Shown here piece by piece: positions 39,107-48,168 of a stretch of DNA of 64,000 nucleotides. A program made the translations under genes and the position numbers. Source of the stretch: Chloroflexota bacterium. GTDB lineage: Bacteria; Chloroflexota; FW602-bin22; JACPRP01. The stretch covers positions 1 to 64,000 of the forward strand of contig JACQUC010000047.1 of NCBI GenBank assembly GCA_016210495.1. Direction: 5' to 3'. The number at the start of each line of letters is the position of its first letter. Positions within the stretch are counted from its first letter, which is position 1. Below the pieces are notes generated by a model, which saw only the letters and a program-made list of their open reading frames with translations, searched no databases and was not told the DNA's origin.

Positions 39107-40159
39107 ATGAGACAACTCAAGTTCTTCCAGGCGATCAACGAAGCCGTCGATCTGTGCATGGCCAAGGATCCCGCGGTTTATGTTATGGGACTGGGCGTTC
39201 CCGACCCCAAGGGCATTTTTGGCACAACCCTGGGGCTGCAACAAAAGTACGGTGCCGCGCGTGTGCTGGACATGCCGACGTCCGAGAACGCCATGACCGG
39301 AGTAGCCATCGGCTCGGCACTGGTCGGAATGAGGCCGATAATGACGCACCAGCGCATCGACTTCGCCCTGCTTGCCATCGAGCAGATCGTCAACCAGGCC
39401 GCCAACTGGCACTATATGTTCGGCGGTTCGGCGAGCGTGCCATTGGTGATCCGAATGATCGTCGGTCGCGGTTGGGGCCAGGGGCCTCAGCACTCTCAGA
39501 GTCTGCAGGCCTGGTTCGCTCACGTTCCCGGCCTCAAGGTAGTAATGCCCACCACCGCCTACGATGCCAAGGGCCTGTTCATCTCGAGCATAGAGGACGA
39601 CAACCCGGTCATCTTCATCGAGCACCGCTGGCTCCACAATTTGACTGGCCTGGTACCCGAGGGCGTCTACCGCGTACCCCTTGGTACGGCCAGGGTAGCC
39701 CGAGAAGGCAGGGATCTGACCATCGCCGCGACGTCGTTTATGACCATAGAAAGCCTCCAGGCGGCGGAGATGCTCGCCACGGACGGCGTCAGCGCCGAAG
39801 TAGTGGACATCCGTTCCTTGAAGCCGATGGACGACGCGCTGATCCTCGATTCTGTGCGCAAGACCGGGCGCCTGCTAGTTGCCGACACCGGCTGGAAAAC
39901 GGCCGGATTCGCCGCAGAGATAATGGCACGGGTTGTCGAAGAGGCATTCGGCGACCTGAAGTGCCCACCCAGGCGCGTGACCTTGCCCGATTGCCCGACT
40001 CCGACCACGCGCGCCCTCGCCAACCATTACTATCCGCGAGCTATTCACATCGTCGAGGCAGCGAGAGCAATGCTTGGGCTTGGTCTGGACGGGCATTCCG
40101 CCGAGGATGCATCCACCCCCCTCGACGTCCCACACCTGAGCTTTACCGGTCCGTTCTGA
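39107..40159 (+). CDS. TPP-dependent E1 beta subunit (transketolase C-terminal type)
   Basis: A 350-residue E1 beta homologue: VYVMGLGVPDPKGIFGTTLG, DMPTSENAMTGVAIGSALVG, HQRIDFALLAIEQIVNQAA, GRGWGQGPQHSQSLQAWFAH, then the transketolase C-terminal domain with VVDIRSLKPMDDALILDSV. The glutamate in SENAMTG is the TPP-activating residue. ATG at 39107 or GTG at 39104; no strong RBS. Works with the alpha subunit just upstream. Confidence 0.87.
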   Translation: MRQLKFFQAINEAVDLCMAKDPAVYVMGLGVPDPKGIFGTTLGLQQKYGAARVLDMPTSENAMTGVAIGSALVGMRPIMTHQRIDFALLAIEQIVNQAANWHYMFGGSASVPLVIRMIVGRGWGQGPQHSQSLQAWFAHVPGLKVVMPTTAYDAKGLFISSIEDDNPVIFIEHRWLHNLTGLVPEGVYRVPLGTARVAREGRDLTIAATSFMTIESLQAAEMLATDGVSAEVVDIRSLKPMDDALILDSVRKTGRLLVADTGWKTAGFAAEIMARVVEEAFGDLKCPPRRVTLPDCPTPTTRALANHYYPRAIHIVEAARAMLGLGLDGHSAEDASTPLDVPHLSFTGPF

Positions 40160-40309
40160 CCCGTCGACGGGCCTGCCGTCCCGTTTGGAGGTTTTGGGAG
40201 GCAGCCGGGGCAGGCTTGAACTTGCAGCCGCAGGCTAGCAAGCTGCGACCGAGTTGCCGACCTCAAGGCGAGAGGGGCACGGTTCTTGCTCGGGCACTCG
40301 ATAGAACAG

Positions 40310-40339
40310 TTGACTTTTGCCTAGCAATTCTGCTAGTAT
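40310..40339 (+). promoter_or_regulatory. Promoter of the embedded TumE-like gene pair
   Basis: TTGACT (40310-40315), 18-base spacer, TAGTAT (40334-40339), 44 bases before the first gene of the pair. An own promoter inside a long operon fits a toxin-antitoxin module. Confidence 0.65.
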
Positions 40340-40382
40340 CCAGATCAGGTAGACTGGACATTCTGGCGGCAAGGAGGCTCCC

Positions 40383-40634
40383 GTGTCAGTGCAAGTTCGA
40401 CACATCCCCAGACACACGTTACTGGCCCGCCTGCGTAGATTGGTCCGTAACTCTGAGCTGCGCTATGAGGTGCCCTCTGACGAGATGCTATCACGCCTGC
40501 GAAGCGGTCAAGTGTCTGAGACAAGGGATATTGGGAAGTGGATGCAAGCCTATCTGGTACTCCGGAAGCTGAGCGTGACCGCCACGGCTGGAACTCATTC
40601 GAAAACTACATCGAAATTCACGAACGCCGACTAG
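40383..40634 (+). CDS. Small protein upstream of TumE-like gene (candidate antitoxin)
   Basis: An 83-residue basic protein (HTLLARLRRLVRNSELRYEV, SRLRSGQVSETRDIGKWMQA) with GTG start after AAGGAGG. It overlaps the following gene by 97 bases, much more than usual, so either the downstream start is later or one base is wrong near 40560. Position and size fit an antitoxin of the TumA kind, but similarity is not obvious. Function inferred from context. Confidence 0.5.
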   Translation: MSVQVRHIPRHTLLARLRRLVRNSELRYEVPSDEMLSRLRSGQVSETRDIGKWMQAYLVLRKLSVTATAGTHSKTTSKFTNAD

Positions 40635-41023
40635 CAGAACACCCTTTCGTTGATAAGTCCAGACCGCATACCATTACGTTTTCGGTTTCCGAACCGGATG
40701 GGATCGTCGTAGTCACGGGAAGAGTGTACTGTCACCACGGCGTAGTGGTCGACGTAGAGAAGTACCTTGACTTGGAATACCGACAGGGCGGCCGACGCTT
40801 TGTGCGCGCTTACTCCTACGCTTACAATGCCTACTTCAAGGGAAAGCACAACATCCTTCGGTACGACAATAACCACGACTTTGAGCAATACCATTGTCAC
40901 AGGCTTGATCTGGCGTCAGGTAGGCAGATCGGAGACCCGATTCCCCTGACAAGGCAACAGTTTCCTCACCTCTCTGAAGTGCTTGACGAATTGGAGAGAA
41001 TGCTCCAGTCCAGCGAAGGCTAA
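40538..41023 (+). CDS. TumE/DUF6516-like putative toxin
   Basis: A 161-residue protein with NYIEIHERRLAEHPFVDKSR, FSVSEPDGIVVVTGRVYCHH, VDVEKYLDLEYRQGGRRFV, YAYNAYFKGKHNILRYDNNH and a C-terminal DFEQYHCHRLD. The R-Y-D-N-x-H and H-x-H elements are typical of DUF6516 (TumE-like) toxins. GTG at 40538 gives the longest frame; a start nearer 40600 is possible. It interrupts the polysaccharide gene run and has its own promoter. Confidence 0.65.
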   Translation: MDASLSGTPEAERDRHGWNSFENYIEIHERRLAEHPFVDKSRPHTITFSVSEPDGIVVVTGRVYCHHGVVVDVEKYLDLEYRQGGRRFVRAYSYAYNAYFKGKHNILRYDNNHDFEQYHCHRLDLASGRQIGDPIPLTRQQFPHLSEVLDELERMLQSSEG

Positions 41024-41093
41024 TCGAGAGATCTGCGTGGCCAGCACAACTTGGACATGTTGGCGGCGATCAAGAAGAATTGGAGAATACCAT

Positions 41094-42092
41094 TTGTCAA
41101 TCAAACGCAGAATCGTCGTCATCGGCAGCAACTCGTTCTCCGGTAGCGACTTCGTCGACCTGCTCCTCGACGACGAGAACAACGACGTCGTCGGTGTAAG
41201 CCGATCACCGGAGAAAAGCGCCCTGTTCCTACCGTACAAGCGGCGCCATGGCGTATGCTTCAGGTTCCATCAATTGGACCTAAACAAGCACACGAACGAG
41301 ATCATCGCGTTACTCGACTCTTTCGAGCCCGAGTACATCGTCAACTTCGCCGCGCAAAGCGAGGTCGCTCCCAGTTGGGATCATCCTGAGCAGTGGTTTC
41401 AGACCAACGTTGTGGCCCTCGCGCTCCTGATGAACGCGTTGCGGAAGCGCGACTACCTCAAGCGCTACGTGCATATTTCGTCGCCCGAGGTGTACGGCAC
41501 CTGCGAAGGCACGGTAATCGAGTCCGCGCCGCTGAATCCCACCACGCCATACGCGGCCTCCAAGGCAGCGGCAGACCTGTTCCTGGCCACCTTAGTAAAG
41601 AACTTCGGGTTCCCGCTCGTGACGATTCGCTCCACGAACGTCTACGGTGCGCACCAGCAACTGTGGAAGATCATTCCCAGATCGGTCATCTACCTGAAAC
41701 TGGGTAGGCAGATCGAGATGCACGGCGGTGGGGTGGCGGTGAAGTCCTATATTCACATCCGAGACATCTCCAGGGGTGAACTGGCGGCAATGGAAGCGGG
41801 CATCCCCGGGGCCATCTACCACCTTTCGCCGGACCGTGGCTACGCCGTGCGCGACGTCGTGCAGATGATCTGCGAGCTAATGGGCCGCGACTTCGCGGCT
41901 TCCACCCTCGCCGTGGGCGAGCGGCTGGGTCAGGACGCCGCCTACGTGATCGACTCAACCCGCGCGCGACAGGAGCTCGACTGGCGTCCCCGAGTGCAAC
42001 TGCAAGATGGGCTTGCCGAGGTGGTGGACTGGGTCGAAGGCAACTGGGAGCAGATTCGAGCGCAATCCCTCGAATACGTGCATCAGCCGTGA
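41094..42092 (+). CDS. NAD-dependent sugar-nucleotide dehydratase/epimerase
   Basis: A 332-residue extended SDR: RIVVIGSNSFSGSDFVDLLL (variant glycine motif), EPEYIVNFAAQSEVAPSWDH, HISSPEVYGTCEG, catalytic TPYAASKAAADLFL and RSTNVYGAHQQLWKI. The AAQSEVAPSW and VYGAHQQLWKI signatures place it with dTDP-glucose or CDP-glucose 4,6-dehydratase-type enzymes. TTG at 41094, with GGAGAA upstream, starts right before the Rossmann strand; upstream open codons look non-coding. Overlaps wzt by four bases. Confidence 0.85.
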   Translation: MSIKRRIVVIGSNSFSGSDFVDLLLDDENNDVVGVSRSPEKSALFLPYKRRHGVCFRFHQLDLNKHTNEIIALLDSFEPEYIVNFAAQSEVAPSWDHPEQWFQTNVVALALLMNALRKRDYLKRYVHISSPEVYGTCEGTVIESAPLNPTTPYAASKAAADLFLATLVKNFGFPLVTIRSTNVYGAHQQLWKIIPRSVIYLKLGRQIEMHGGGVAVKSYIHIRDISRGELAAMEAGIPGAIYHLSPDRGYAVRDVVQMICELMGRDFAASTLAVGERLGQDAAYVIDSTRARQELDWRPRVQLQDGLAEVVDWVEGNWEQIRAQSLEYVHQP

Positions 42093-43438
42093 GCGAGGTC
42101 GCGATCCGCGTGCAGGGGCTCGGTAAGAAATATCGCATTGGCAGCCCGCAGGCTCGATACGATAACCTGCAGGACGCACTGAAGCACGCCCTGGCCTCGC
42201 CGTTTCGTCGGGCGAAGAGGCTGCTCGGGGGCCGAGGCGACGGAGCGGCGGACTCGAACCGCATCATCTGGGCGCTTAAGGACGTCGGCTTCGAGGTCCG
42301 GCGTGGCGAGGTGGTCGGCATAATCGGCAGCAACGGGGCCGGCAAGTCCACCCTGCTGAAGATTCTTTCGCGCATCACCGAGCCGACTGAAGGACTAGCC
42401 GAGATTCACGGGCACGTGGGCAGCCTGCTGGAGGTTGGCACCGGCTTCCACCCCGAGCTGACCGGGCGCGACAACATATATCTCAACGGTGCCATTTTGG
42501 GACTGAGGCGCGCAGAGATCGACCGCAAGTTCGATGAAATCGTCGCCTTCTCCGAGATCGAGAAGTTCATCGACACTCCAGTTAAGCATTATTCCAGCGG
42601 GATGTACGTTCGCCTGGCATTCGCAGTCGCGGCGCATATGGACCCGGAGATTCTTCTCGTCGACGAAGTCTTGGCCGTGGGGGACTACAGGTTCCAGGAC
42701 AAGTGCCTCGGCAAGATGCAAGAGGCAACTGGCCAGGGCAGGACGATCCTGTTTGTTAGCCACAACATGAAGGCCATATCCCAGATCTGCGACCGGGCCA
42801 TATTGTTGGCCGATGGCCGTGTCGAAATCGACGATACCACTTCGGATGTTATCCGCAGATACACCGGCGTCGAACGGCAGGACAACGCCGATATCCGATG
42901 GTCCCTTGACGACGCCCCCGGCAACCATTCGGTCAGATTGTTGAGGGTGCACGTCTGTGACGACCAGGGTCAGGTCAAGTCGTCGTTCGCCTACCGCGAG
43001 GCTATTAGCATTTGCGTGACTTATGAGGTACTGGACGACACCGTTAATCTGTACCTTCGCACATATCTCGACAACGAAGCGGGCGTCGACATCCTGGTGA
43101 CCACCGAGCTGGACAATTCGCGTTTCAGTAAAGGTGTGCACCAGGGGAAGTACACTATTCCCCCTCATTTTCTCAACGAGGGCCGCTATGTCGTGCAACA
43201 GGTGCTATTCAAGGAGGGGAGCGTCACATCTCCGGAGGACGTAGCTCGCGTGGACTATCCTGTGAATTTTTCTATCGACTATTCCGGGATGTTTAACGGT
43301 GGCGTGATGGCAAAGCCAGTTGGCGTGATTCGCCCGGACTGGGGTTGGGCGTTCTCCGAAATCTCGCGATCGCCAGCCCAAAACGCAAAACATGTGGGGG
43401 CACTTGGAGAACAACTCACGGGGTCGAGGAACTCTTGA
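42089..43438 (+). CDS. wzt: Polysaccharide ABC exporter ATPase with C-terminal glycan-binding domain (Wzt-like)
   Basis: A 449-residue ATPase. Residues 1-245 carry Walker A GSNGAGKSTLLKILSRI, the signature VKHYSSGMYVRLAFAVAAHM, Walker B EILLVDEVLAVGD and the switch His in FVSHNMKAIS. Residues 265-430 form a Wzt-type immunoglobulin-like domain that binds the polysaccharide end, implying export of a capped chain. Pairs with the permease at 32576. GTG overlaps the preceding stop (GTGA). Confidence 0.92.
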   Translation: MSEVAIRVQGLGKKYRIGSPQARYDNLQDALKHALASPFRRAKRLLGGRGDGAADSNRIIWALKDVGFEVRRGEVVGIIGSNGAGKSTLLKILSRITEPTEGLAEIHGHVGSLLEVGTGFHPELTGRDNIYLNGAILGLRRAEIDRKFDEIVAFSEIEKFIDTPVKHYSSGMYVRLAFAVAAHMDPEILLVDEVLAVGDYRFQDKCLGKMQEATGQGRTILFVSHNMKAISQICDRAILLADGRVEIDDTTSDVIRRYTGVERQDNADIRWSLDDAPGNHSVRLLRVHVCDDQGQVKSSFAYREAISICVTYEVLDDTVNLYLRTYLDNEAGVDILVTTELDNSRFSKGVHQGKYTIPPHFLNEGRYVVQQVLFKEGSVTSPEDVARVDYPVNFSIDYSGMFNGGVMAKPVGVIRPDWGWAFSEISRSPAQNAKHVGALGEQLTGSRNS

Positions 43439-44214
43439 TGAAGGTCATCATTCTGGCCGGCGGTTACGGCTCTCGGTTGGAAGGCATCACAGAGATAATT
43501 CCCAAACCCATGGTGCCAATTGGAGAGATGCCCATTCTATGGCACATTATGAAGATCTACTCCCATTACGGCTTCGACGATTTCTTGGTCGCTCTGGGGT
43601 ACAAGGGAAGTGTCATCAAGGATTTCTTCTACCGATACGCGATGATCAGCAAGGACTTTACCATAGATCTGTCTACTAAAGACATTGAGTTTCACGACGG
43701 AGGAATGGCAGACGACTGGCGAGTGACGCTCGTGGACACTGGCCTCGACACGAAGAAAGGTGGCCGGATAAAGCGGCTCGCGAAGTACCTTCGCTCGGAC
43801 GTCAACATGCTGACCTACGGAGATGGCTTGGCCGACATTAACCCGGCTGATGTGCTGGAATTCCACAAATCCCACAACAAGATCCTGACCGTCACAGGCG
43901 TTTACCCTCCTTCCCTCTTTGGCGAGATAGTCGACGATGGCAGTAGAGTCGTTTCGTTCGTAGAGAAGCCACAGACATCGTCTGGCTTGATCAACGGTGG
44001 CTTCATGGTGTTTGATAGGCGAATGCTCGATTATCTTGAAGACGACGAGGAGTGTGACTTTGAGTCGGGCGCGTTGGAGAAGCTCGCACGGGAGGGCCAG
44101 GTTATGGTCTATAAGCACACCGGTTCCTGGGTCTGTATGGACAGCAAAAGGGACCTCGAGTACCTGAACCGGCTATGGAAAGCCAAACAGGCGTTTTGGA
44201 AGGTCTGGGGCTGA
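43438..44214 (+). CDS. rfbF: Glucose-1-phosphate cytidylyltransferase
   Basis: Makes CDP-glucose from CTP and glucose-1-phosphate. The 258-residue protein matches RfbF/DdhA: VIILAGGYGSRLEGITEIIP, KPMVPIGEMPILWHIMKIYS, FDDFLVALGYKGSVIKDFF, LTYGDGLADIN, GLINGGFMVF and ESGALEKLAREGQVMVYKHT. ATG overlaps the wzt stop. It opens a CDP-sugar branch shared with the neighbouring dehydratase, C-methyltransferase and aminotransferase genes. Confidence 0.93.
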   Translation: MKVIILAGGYGSRLEGITEIIPKPMVPIGEMPILWHIMKIYSHYGFDDFLVALGYKGSVIKDFFYRYAMISKDFTIDLSTKDIEFHDGGMADDWRVTLVDTGLDTKKGGRIKRLAKYLRSDVNMLTYGDGLADINPADVLEFHKSHNKILTVTGVYPPSLFGEIVDDGSRVVSFVEKPQTSSGLINGGFMVFDRRMLDYLEDDEECDFESGALEKLAREGQVMVYKHTGSWVCMDSKRDLEYLNRLWKAKQAFWKVWG

Positions 44215-45351
44215 TTGGCCAAGGTAGAAACGTCGATGCACCCAGTTGTAGTCGAAGACATCGCGATGATTATCGATCGTGTGGGGCCCGCCTGGGAACG
44301 CCTTGCACACAAAGAACTGCTTTTGACAGGCTACGCCGGATTCCTCGGCTATTATTTTGTCGCCTGCCTGGCCAGAGTGAATGACACGGTTCTCAAAGGC
44401 AAGGAGTGCAGACTCATAGGCGTCGATAATCTCGTTCGTGGAAAACCTGCCTGGCTGGAGGAGTTTGCTCAGCGAGCAGACTTCTCTTTGGTCGATGCAA
44501 GTGTCCTCACTCCCGTCGGAGACCTCCTGGGGCTTGCGGGTTGGTCTGGATCCGTGCGCTTCATCGTCCACGCCGCCTCAATCGCCTCTCCGACGTACTA
44601 CCGCAAACATCCAATAGAGACAATGGACGCCAACGTCGGCGGACTGCGCAACATCTTGGAATACGTGGTTGGCCAGAGGCAGACTCCAGTACCCGCAGAG
44701 AGCTTGTTGTTCTTCTCGTCATCGGAGGTTTATGGGGATCCATCGCCTGACAGCATTCCCACTCCTGAATCCTATTGGGGTAGGGTTTCATTCACCGGCC
44801 CTAGAGCCTGTTACGACGAATCCAAGCGCTATGGAGAAACGCTTTGCGTTAACTTCTATCGAGTTCACGGGGTGCCGGTAAAGATTGCCCGCCCCTTCAA
44901 CAACTTCGGCCCCGGTCTCAACATTGACGACCGGCGAGTAATTCCAGACCTTATGAGGAACGTGTTGTCCGGGCAGGATTTGGTTCTCCATTCCGACGGC
45001 TCCCCTACGCGAACGTTTTGCTACGTGGCTGACGCCGTCACCGGCTACTGGCAACTTCTGCTCAGTGATCAAAATGGCGAATCCTTCAATATTGGGACCG
45101 ACGGGCCTGAAATCAGCATACGCGAGTTGGCAGAGTTAGTCCTGAGAGTTGCCCGCGAAGAGTATGACATTCACTGCAAGGCTGAATACCGGCAAAGCGA
45201 CGAGACCAATTACCTGACGGACAACCCGAACCGGCGTTGCCCCAACATCCAAAAGGCAAGACAACTGATTGCCTACAATCCTCGTATGGGACTCGAGGAG
45301 GGGATTCGTCGCACTATGAGATGGTACCACGATCAGGCGGGGCAAACGTGA
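44215..45351 (+). CDS. NAD-dependent sugar-nucleotide decarboxylase/epimerase-like SDR
   Basis: A 378-residue extended SDR resembling UDP-glucuronate decarboxylase: LLTGYAGFLGYYFVACLARV, RFIVHAASIASPTYYRKHPI, FFSSSEVYGDPSPDSIPTPE, catalytic RACYDESKRYGETL, IARPFNNFGPGLNIDDRRVI and SPTRTFCYVADAVTGYWQLL. TTG at 44215 directly follows the rfbF stop; ATG at 44236 is an alternative start. Adjacent to a UDP-glucose dehydrogenase-like gene, which could supply UDP-glucuronate. Confidence 0.85.
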   Translation: MAKVETSMHPVVVEDIAMIIDRVGPAWERLAHKELLLTGYAGFLGYYFVACLARVNDTVLKGKECRLIGVDNLVRGKPAWLEEFAQRADFSLVDASVLTPVGDLLGLAGWSGSVRFIVHAASIASPTYYRKHPIETMDANVGGLRNILEYVVGQRQTPVPAESLLFFSSSEVYGDPSPDSIPTPESYWGRVSFTGPRACYDESKRYGETLCVNFYRVHGVPVKIARPFNNFGPGLNIDDRRVIPDLMRNVLSGQDLVLHSDGSPTRTFCYVADAVTGYWQLLLSDQNGESFNIGTDGPEISIRELAELVLRVAREEYDIHCKAEYRQSDETNYLTDNPNRRCPNIQKARQLIAYNPRMGLEEGIRRTMRWYHDQAGQT

Positions 45352-46751
45352 TGTCGACGCTGGATTCCTGCCGTCAGCCGATTGCGGTTTCAGTGGTAGG
45401 GACGGGCTATGTAGGACTTGTCACAGGTGCGTGCCTTGCCGACAAGGGTTTGGACGTTACCTGTGTTGACATCCTCGACCACAAAGTGGAATCAATTAAC
45501 TTGGGGCGGGCCCCGTTTTATGAACCAGGACTGGACCAGCTTCTGGCGAAAATTGTCTCCGAAGGCAAGCTGCGAGCCACCCGAAGCATCAACGAAGCCG
45601 TCCGCGATTCTTCAGTGACGCTTGTGGCCGTCGGTACGCCAAACCTCGACGGCTTCATTGATCTCGCAGACGTTATGACCGCCGTGCGGCAGATTGCCCT
45701 GGCAGTCGCCGAGAAAGACAGCTATCACGTAGTCGTTGTGAAGAGCACCGTTGTTCCAGGCACGACAGACCAGGCGCTGCTTGGGATCCTCGAAAGCGTA
45801 TTGGGAAGCAAAGAGAACAGAAAGTTTGGCCTGTGCGTAAACCCGGAATTCTTGCGGCAGGGCTCAGCCGTTAGTGATTTTCAGGAGCCGGACAGGATTG
45901 TTATCGGCGCGTTGGATATGGCGTCATTCGATGCTTGCTCGCGCCTGTACGATTGGGTTTGCTGCCCGGTTCTCAGGACCAACCTGCGCACCGCCGAGAT
46001 GATAAAGTATGCTTCCAACGCGCTCCTGGCAACTCTGATTAGCTACTCCAATGAAATCGCCTCTGTGGCAGAGGGCATCGGCGATATCGTTGTCAGAGAC
46101 ATCTTCGAGGGCATCCGCCTGGACCGGCGATGGACACCCGTGGTCGGCCCGGAATCGGTTTCTGCCGAGCGCGACCGCCCGGGCATTCTTAGCTACCTCT
46201 GGCCCGGCTGCGGGTATGGCGGTAGCTGCCTCCCCAAGGACGTGCAGGCCCTCAGAACGCACGCAAGGTCTAGTGGCATCGAAACGCCTATGATGGATGC
46301 GACGATCGCTATTAATGCTCAGCAACCGCACAAGATGGTGCTCAAGACGAAGCAACTCCTGGGGGATTTAGGAGGAAAGAGCCTTGCCGTACTAGGGCTT
46401 GCTTTCAAGCCCGATACGGATGACCTGCGGGAGTCTCCAGGTATCGTCATAGTTGAAGAGCTCGTTCGCCAGGGCGCCTGCGTCACGGTCAGCGATCCCA
46501 AAGTCAGCGGAGCACATCGCGGGAGCTTATTCGCGAACGGCAATGTTCGCTTCGAAGCCGACCCGAAAGAGGCCATCAGAGGTGCCCACGCGGTGCTACT
46601 CGTAACGGCCTGGCCTGAGTTCGAAACCCTTTCGAAAGAGGATTTCTTGGCATTGATGGAGACGCCATGTGTTATCGACGGTAGGCTGTTCTTCGACGGC
46701 AGCAATCTCAAAGACGCCGGCATTGCGTACGTCTGTTTTGGAGGCTGCTAG
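45351..46751 (+). CDS. UDP-glucose/GDP-mannose 6-dehydrogenase family protein
   Basis: A 466-residue enzyme oxidising a nucleotide sugar to the uronate: VVGTGYVGLVTGACLADKGL, VAVGTPNLDGFIDLADVM, VVKSTVVPGTTDQALLGIL, NPEFLRQGSAVSDFQEPDRI, AEMIKYASNALLATLISYSN, catalytic Cys in GPGCGYGGSCLPKDVQAL-type motif (GCGYGGSCLPKD), and LGLAFKPDTDDLRESPGI. ATG at 45351 overlaps the preceding stop (TGATG). Probably makes UDP-glucuronate for the SDR upstream. Confidence 0.92.
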   Translation: MSTLDSCRQPIAVSVVGTGYVGLVTGACLADKGLDVTCVDILDHKVESINLGRAPFYEPGLDQLLAKIVSEGKLRATRSINEAVRDSSVTLVAVGTPNLDGFIDLADVMTAVRQIALAVAEKDSYHVVVVKSTVVPGTTDQALLGILESVLGSKENRKFGLCVNPEFLRQGSAVSDFQEPDRIVIGALDMASFDACSRLYDWVCCPVLRTNLRTAEMIKYASNALLATLISYSNEIASVAEGIGDIVVRDIFEGIRLDRRWTPVVGPESVSAERDRPGILSYLWPGCGYGGSCLPKDVQALRTHARSSGIETPMMDATIAINAQQPHKMVLKTKQLLGDLGGKSLAVLGLAFKPDTDDLRESPGIVIVEELVRQGACVTVSDPKVSGAHRGSLFANGNVRFEADPKEAIRGAHAVLLVTAWPEFETLSKEDFLALMETPCVIDGRLFFDGSNLKDAGIAYVCFGGC

Positions 46752-46848
46752 TGCCTTGGGCTTACAAGCATCGAGCGCTCATCCTCAAAGTACCTGCACC
46801 GGAAACACCTGTTTGAGATCTTTGATTGTGAGGAAGGACTGAGGACTT

Positions 46849-48120
46849 ATGGGTGTGACGCTTCCCCAAAGTTCCGAATTATCTGCTGACGGTTTCCTGC
46901 TTTCGGGGTGCCGCTGTTGCGGCAACCCGAAATTGGAGGAGGTACTTTCCCTAGGCAATTTGCCCCTTGCAAATGCATTGCTGAGGGCAGAACAGCTAAG
47001 CGATCCGGAACCCAGGTTTCCGCTCGATTTGGTGCTATGCCCAGATTGCTCGTTGCTACAGATCACGGCGACTGTGCCACCGGAGATGCTCTTCCAAGAC
47101 TACCCATATTTCTCGTCCTTCTCTGACACTATGCTGTCCCACGCGCGGCAGCTAGCGGAACACCTGACCTCGTCGCTGGGACTCACTGCCGAAAGCCTGG
47201 TTATCGAAGCGGCCAGCAACGACGGGTATCTGCTCCAGTTTTTCAAGTCGATAGGAATCCCGGTCCTTGGGATAGAACCGGCGACGAACATTTCCCGTGT
47301 AGCCGAAGCGAAAGGCATCCAGACCATCAATAAGTTCTTTGATAATCGGTTGGCAGCGGAGTTGAGACAGCAGGGCAAACTCGCTGACCTATTTGTCGCG
47401 AACAACGTGCTGGCGCACGTTGCCCACTTGCACGAGTTTGTGGAGGGAGTGCGACTGCTGCTCAAGCCGCGCGGGACTGCTGTGTTCGAAGCTGCCTATG
47501 CGCGTGAGACAATCGATCACTGCGAATTCGACCAGATTTACCACGAACACCTATGCTATTACTCTCTGACGGCTCTGGCGCGCCTCTTTGAGTTGCACGG
47601 CTTAAGGGTTGCCGATGCCGAGATGATCGACATGCATGGCGGCTCGCTAAGAACATTTGTCCAGGCGCAGGATCACGCGTCCCCAAGCAAGCGGGTGTCA
47701 GCGCTATTAGAGGCGGAACGGGCTTGGGGGATCAGGGATAGGCAGGCCTACGCCGATTTCGCTGCCCAGGTCGCGGCAAAACGCGAGTCGCTGCTAGCCC
47801 TGCTCCGCGACCTCAAGACGGCTGGCAAGCGCATTGCTGGCTACGGGGCACCTGCCAAGGGTGCCATCTTGCTCAACACTTTTGGCATCGGGTCAGATCT
47901 GATCGACTACGTTGTGGACCGCAGCACCCATAAGCAAGGCCTGTACATGCCGGGGTGCCATTTGCCCATTTTTGCACCGGAGCGGTTGCTGGCAGACCAT
48001 CCGGATTATGCGTTGATGTTAGCCTGGAATGTCAAGGACGAGATCCTTGAACAGCAACAGGCTTACCGCCAGGCCGGGGGACGATTCATCATCCCGGCGC
48101 CGACTGTGGAGATCATTTGA
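46849..48120 (+). CDS. Sugar C-methyltransferase (TylCIII/NovU type)
   Basis: A 423-residue three-domain enzyme. An N-terminal zinc domain has CRCCGNPKLEEVLSLGNLPL and LCPDCSLLQ; the SAM domain has VIEAASNDGYLLQFFKSIGI; YHEHLCYYSLTALARLFELH holds the Glu/His pair used to deprotonate the keto sugar; and the C-terminal domain has GKRIAGYGAPAKGAILLNTF. These are hallmarks of NDP-4-keto-sugar 3-C-methyltransferases. Predicts a branched-chain methyl sugar. ATG preceded by GAGGAAGGACTGAGG. Confidence 0.92.
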   Translation: MGVTLPQSSELSADGFLLSGCRCCGNPKLEEVLSLGNLPLANALLRAEQLSDPEPRFPLDLVLCPDCSLLQITATVPPEMLFQDYPYFSSFSDTMLSHARQLAEHLTSSLGLTAESLVIEAASNDGYLLQFFKSIGIPVLGIEPATNISRVAEAKGIQTINKFFDNRLAAELRQQGKLADLFVANNVLAHVAHLHEFVEGVRLLLKPRGTAVFEAAYARETIDHCEFDQIYHEHLCYYSLTALARLFELHGLRVADAEMIDMHGGSLRTFVQAQDHASPSKRVSALLEAERAWGIRDRQAYADFAAQVAAKRESLLALLRDLKTAGKRIAGYGAPAKGAILLNTFGIGSDLIDYVVDRSTHKQGLYMPGCHLPIFAPERLLADHPDYALMLAWNVKDEILEQQQAYRQAGGRFIIPAPTVEII

Positions 48121-48168
48121 ATGTTCAGTCCGCTGGGACGGAACAACCTTTCAGTGAAGGACAACTCT

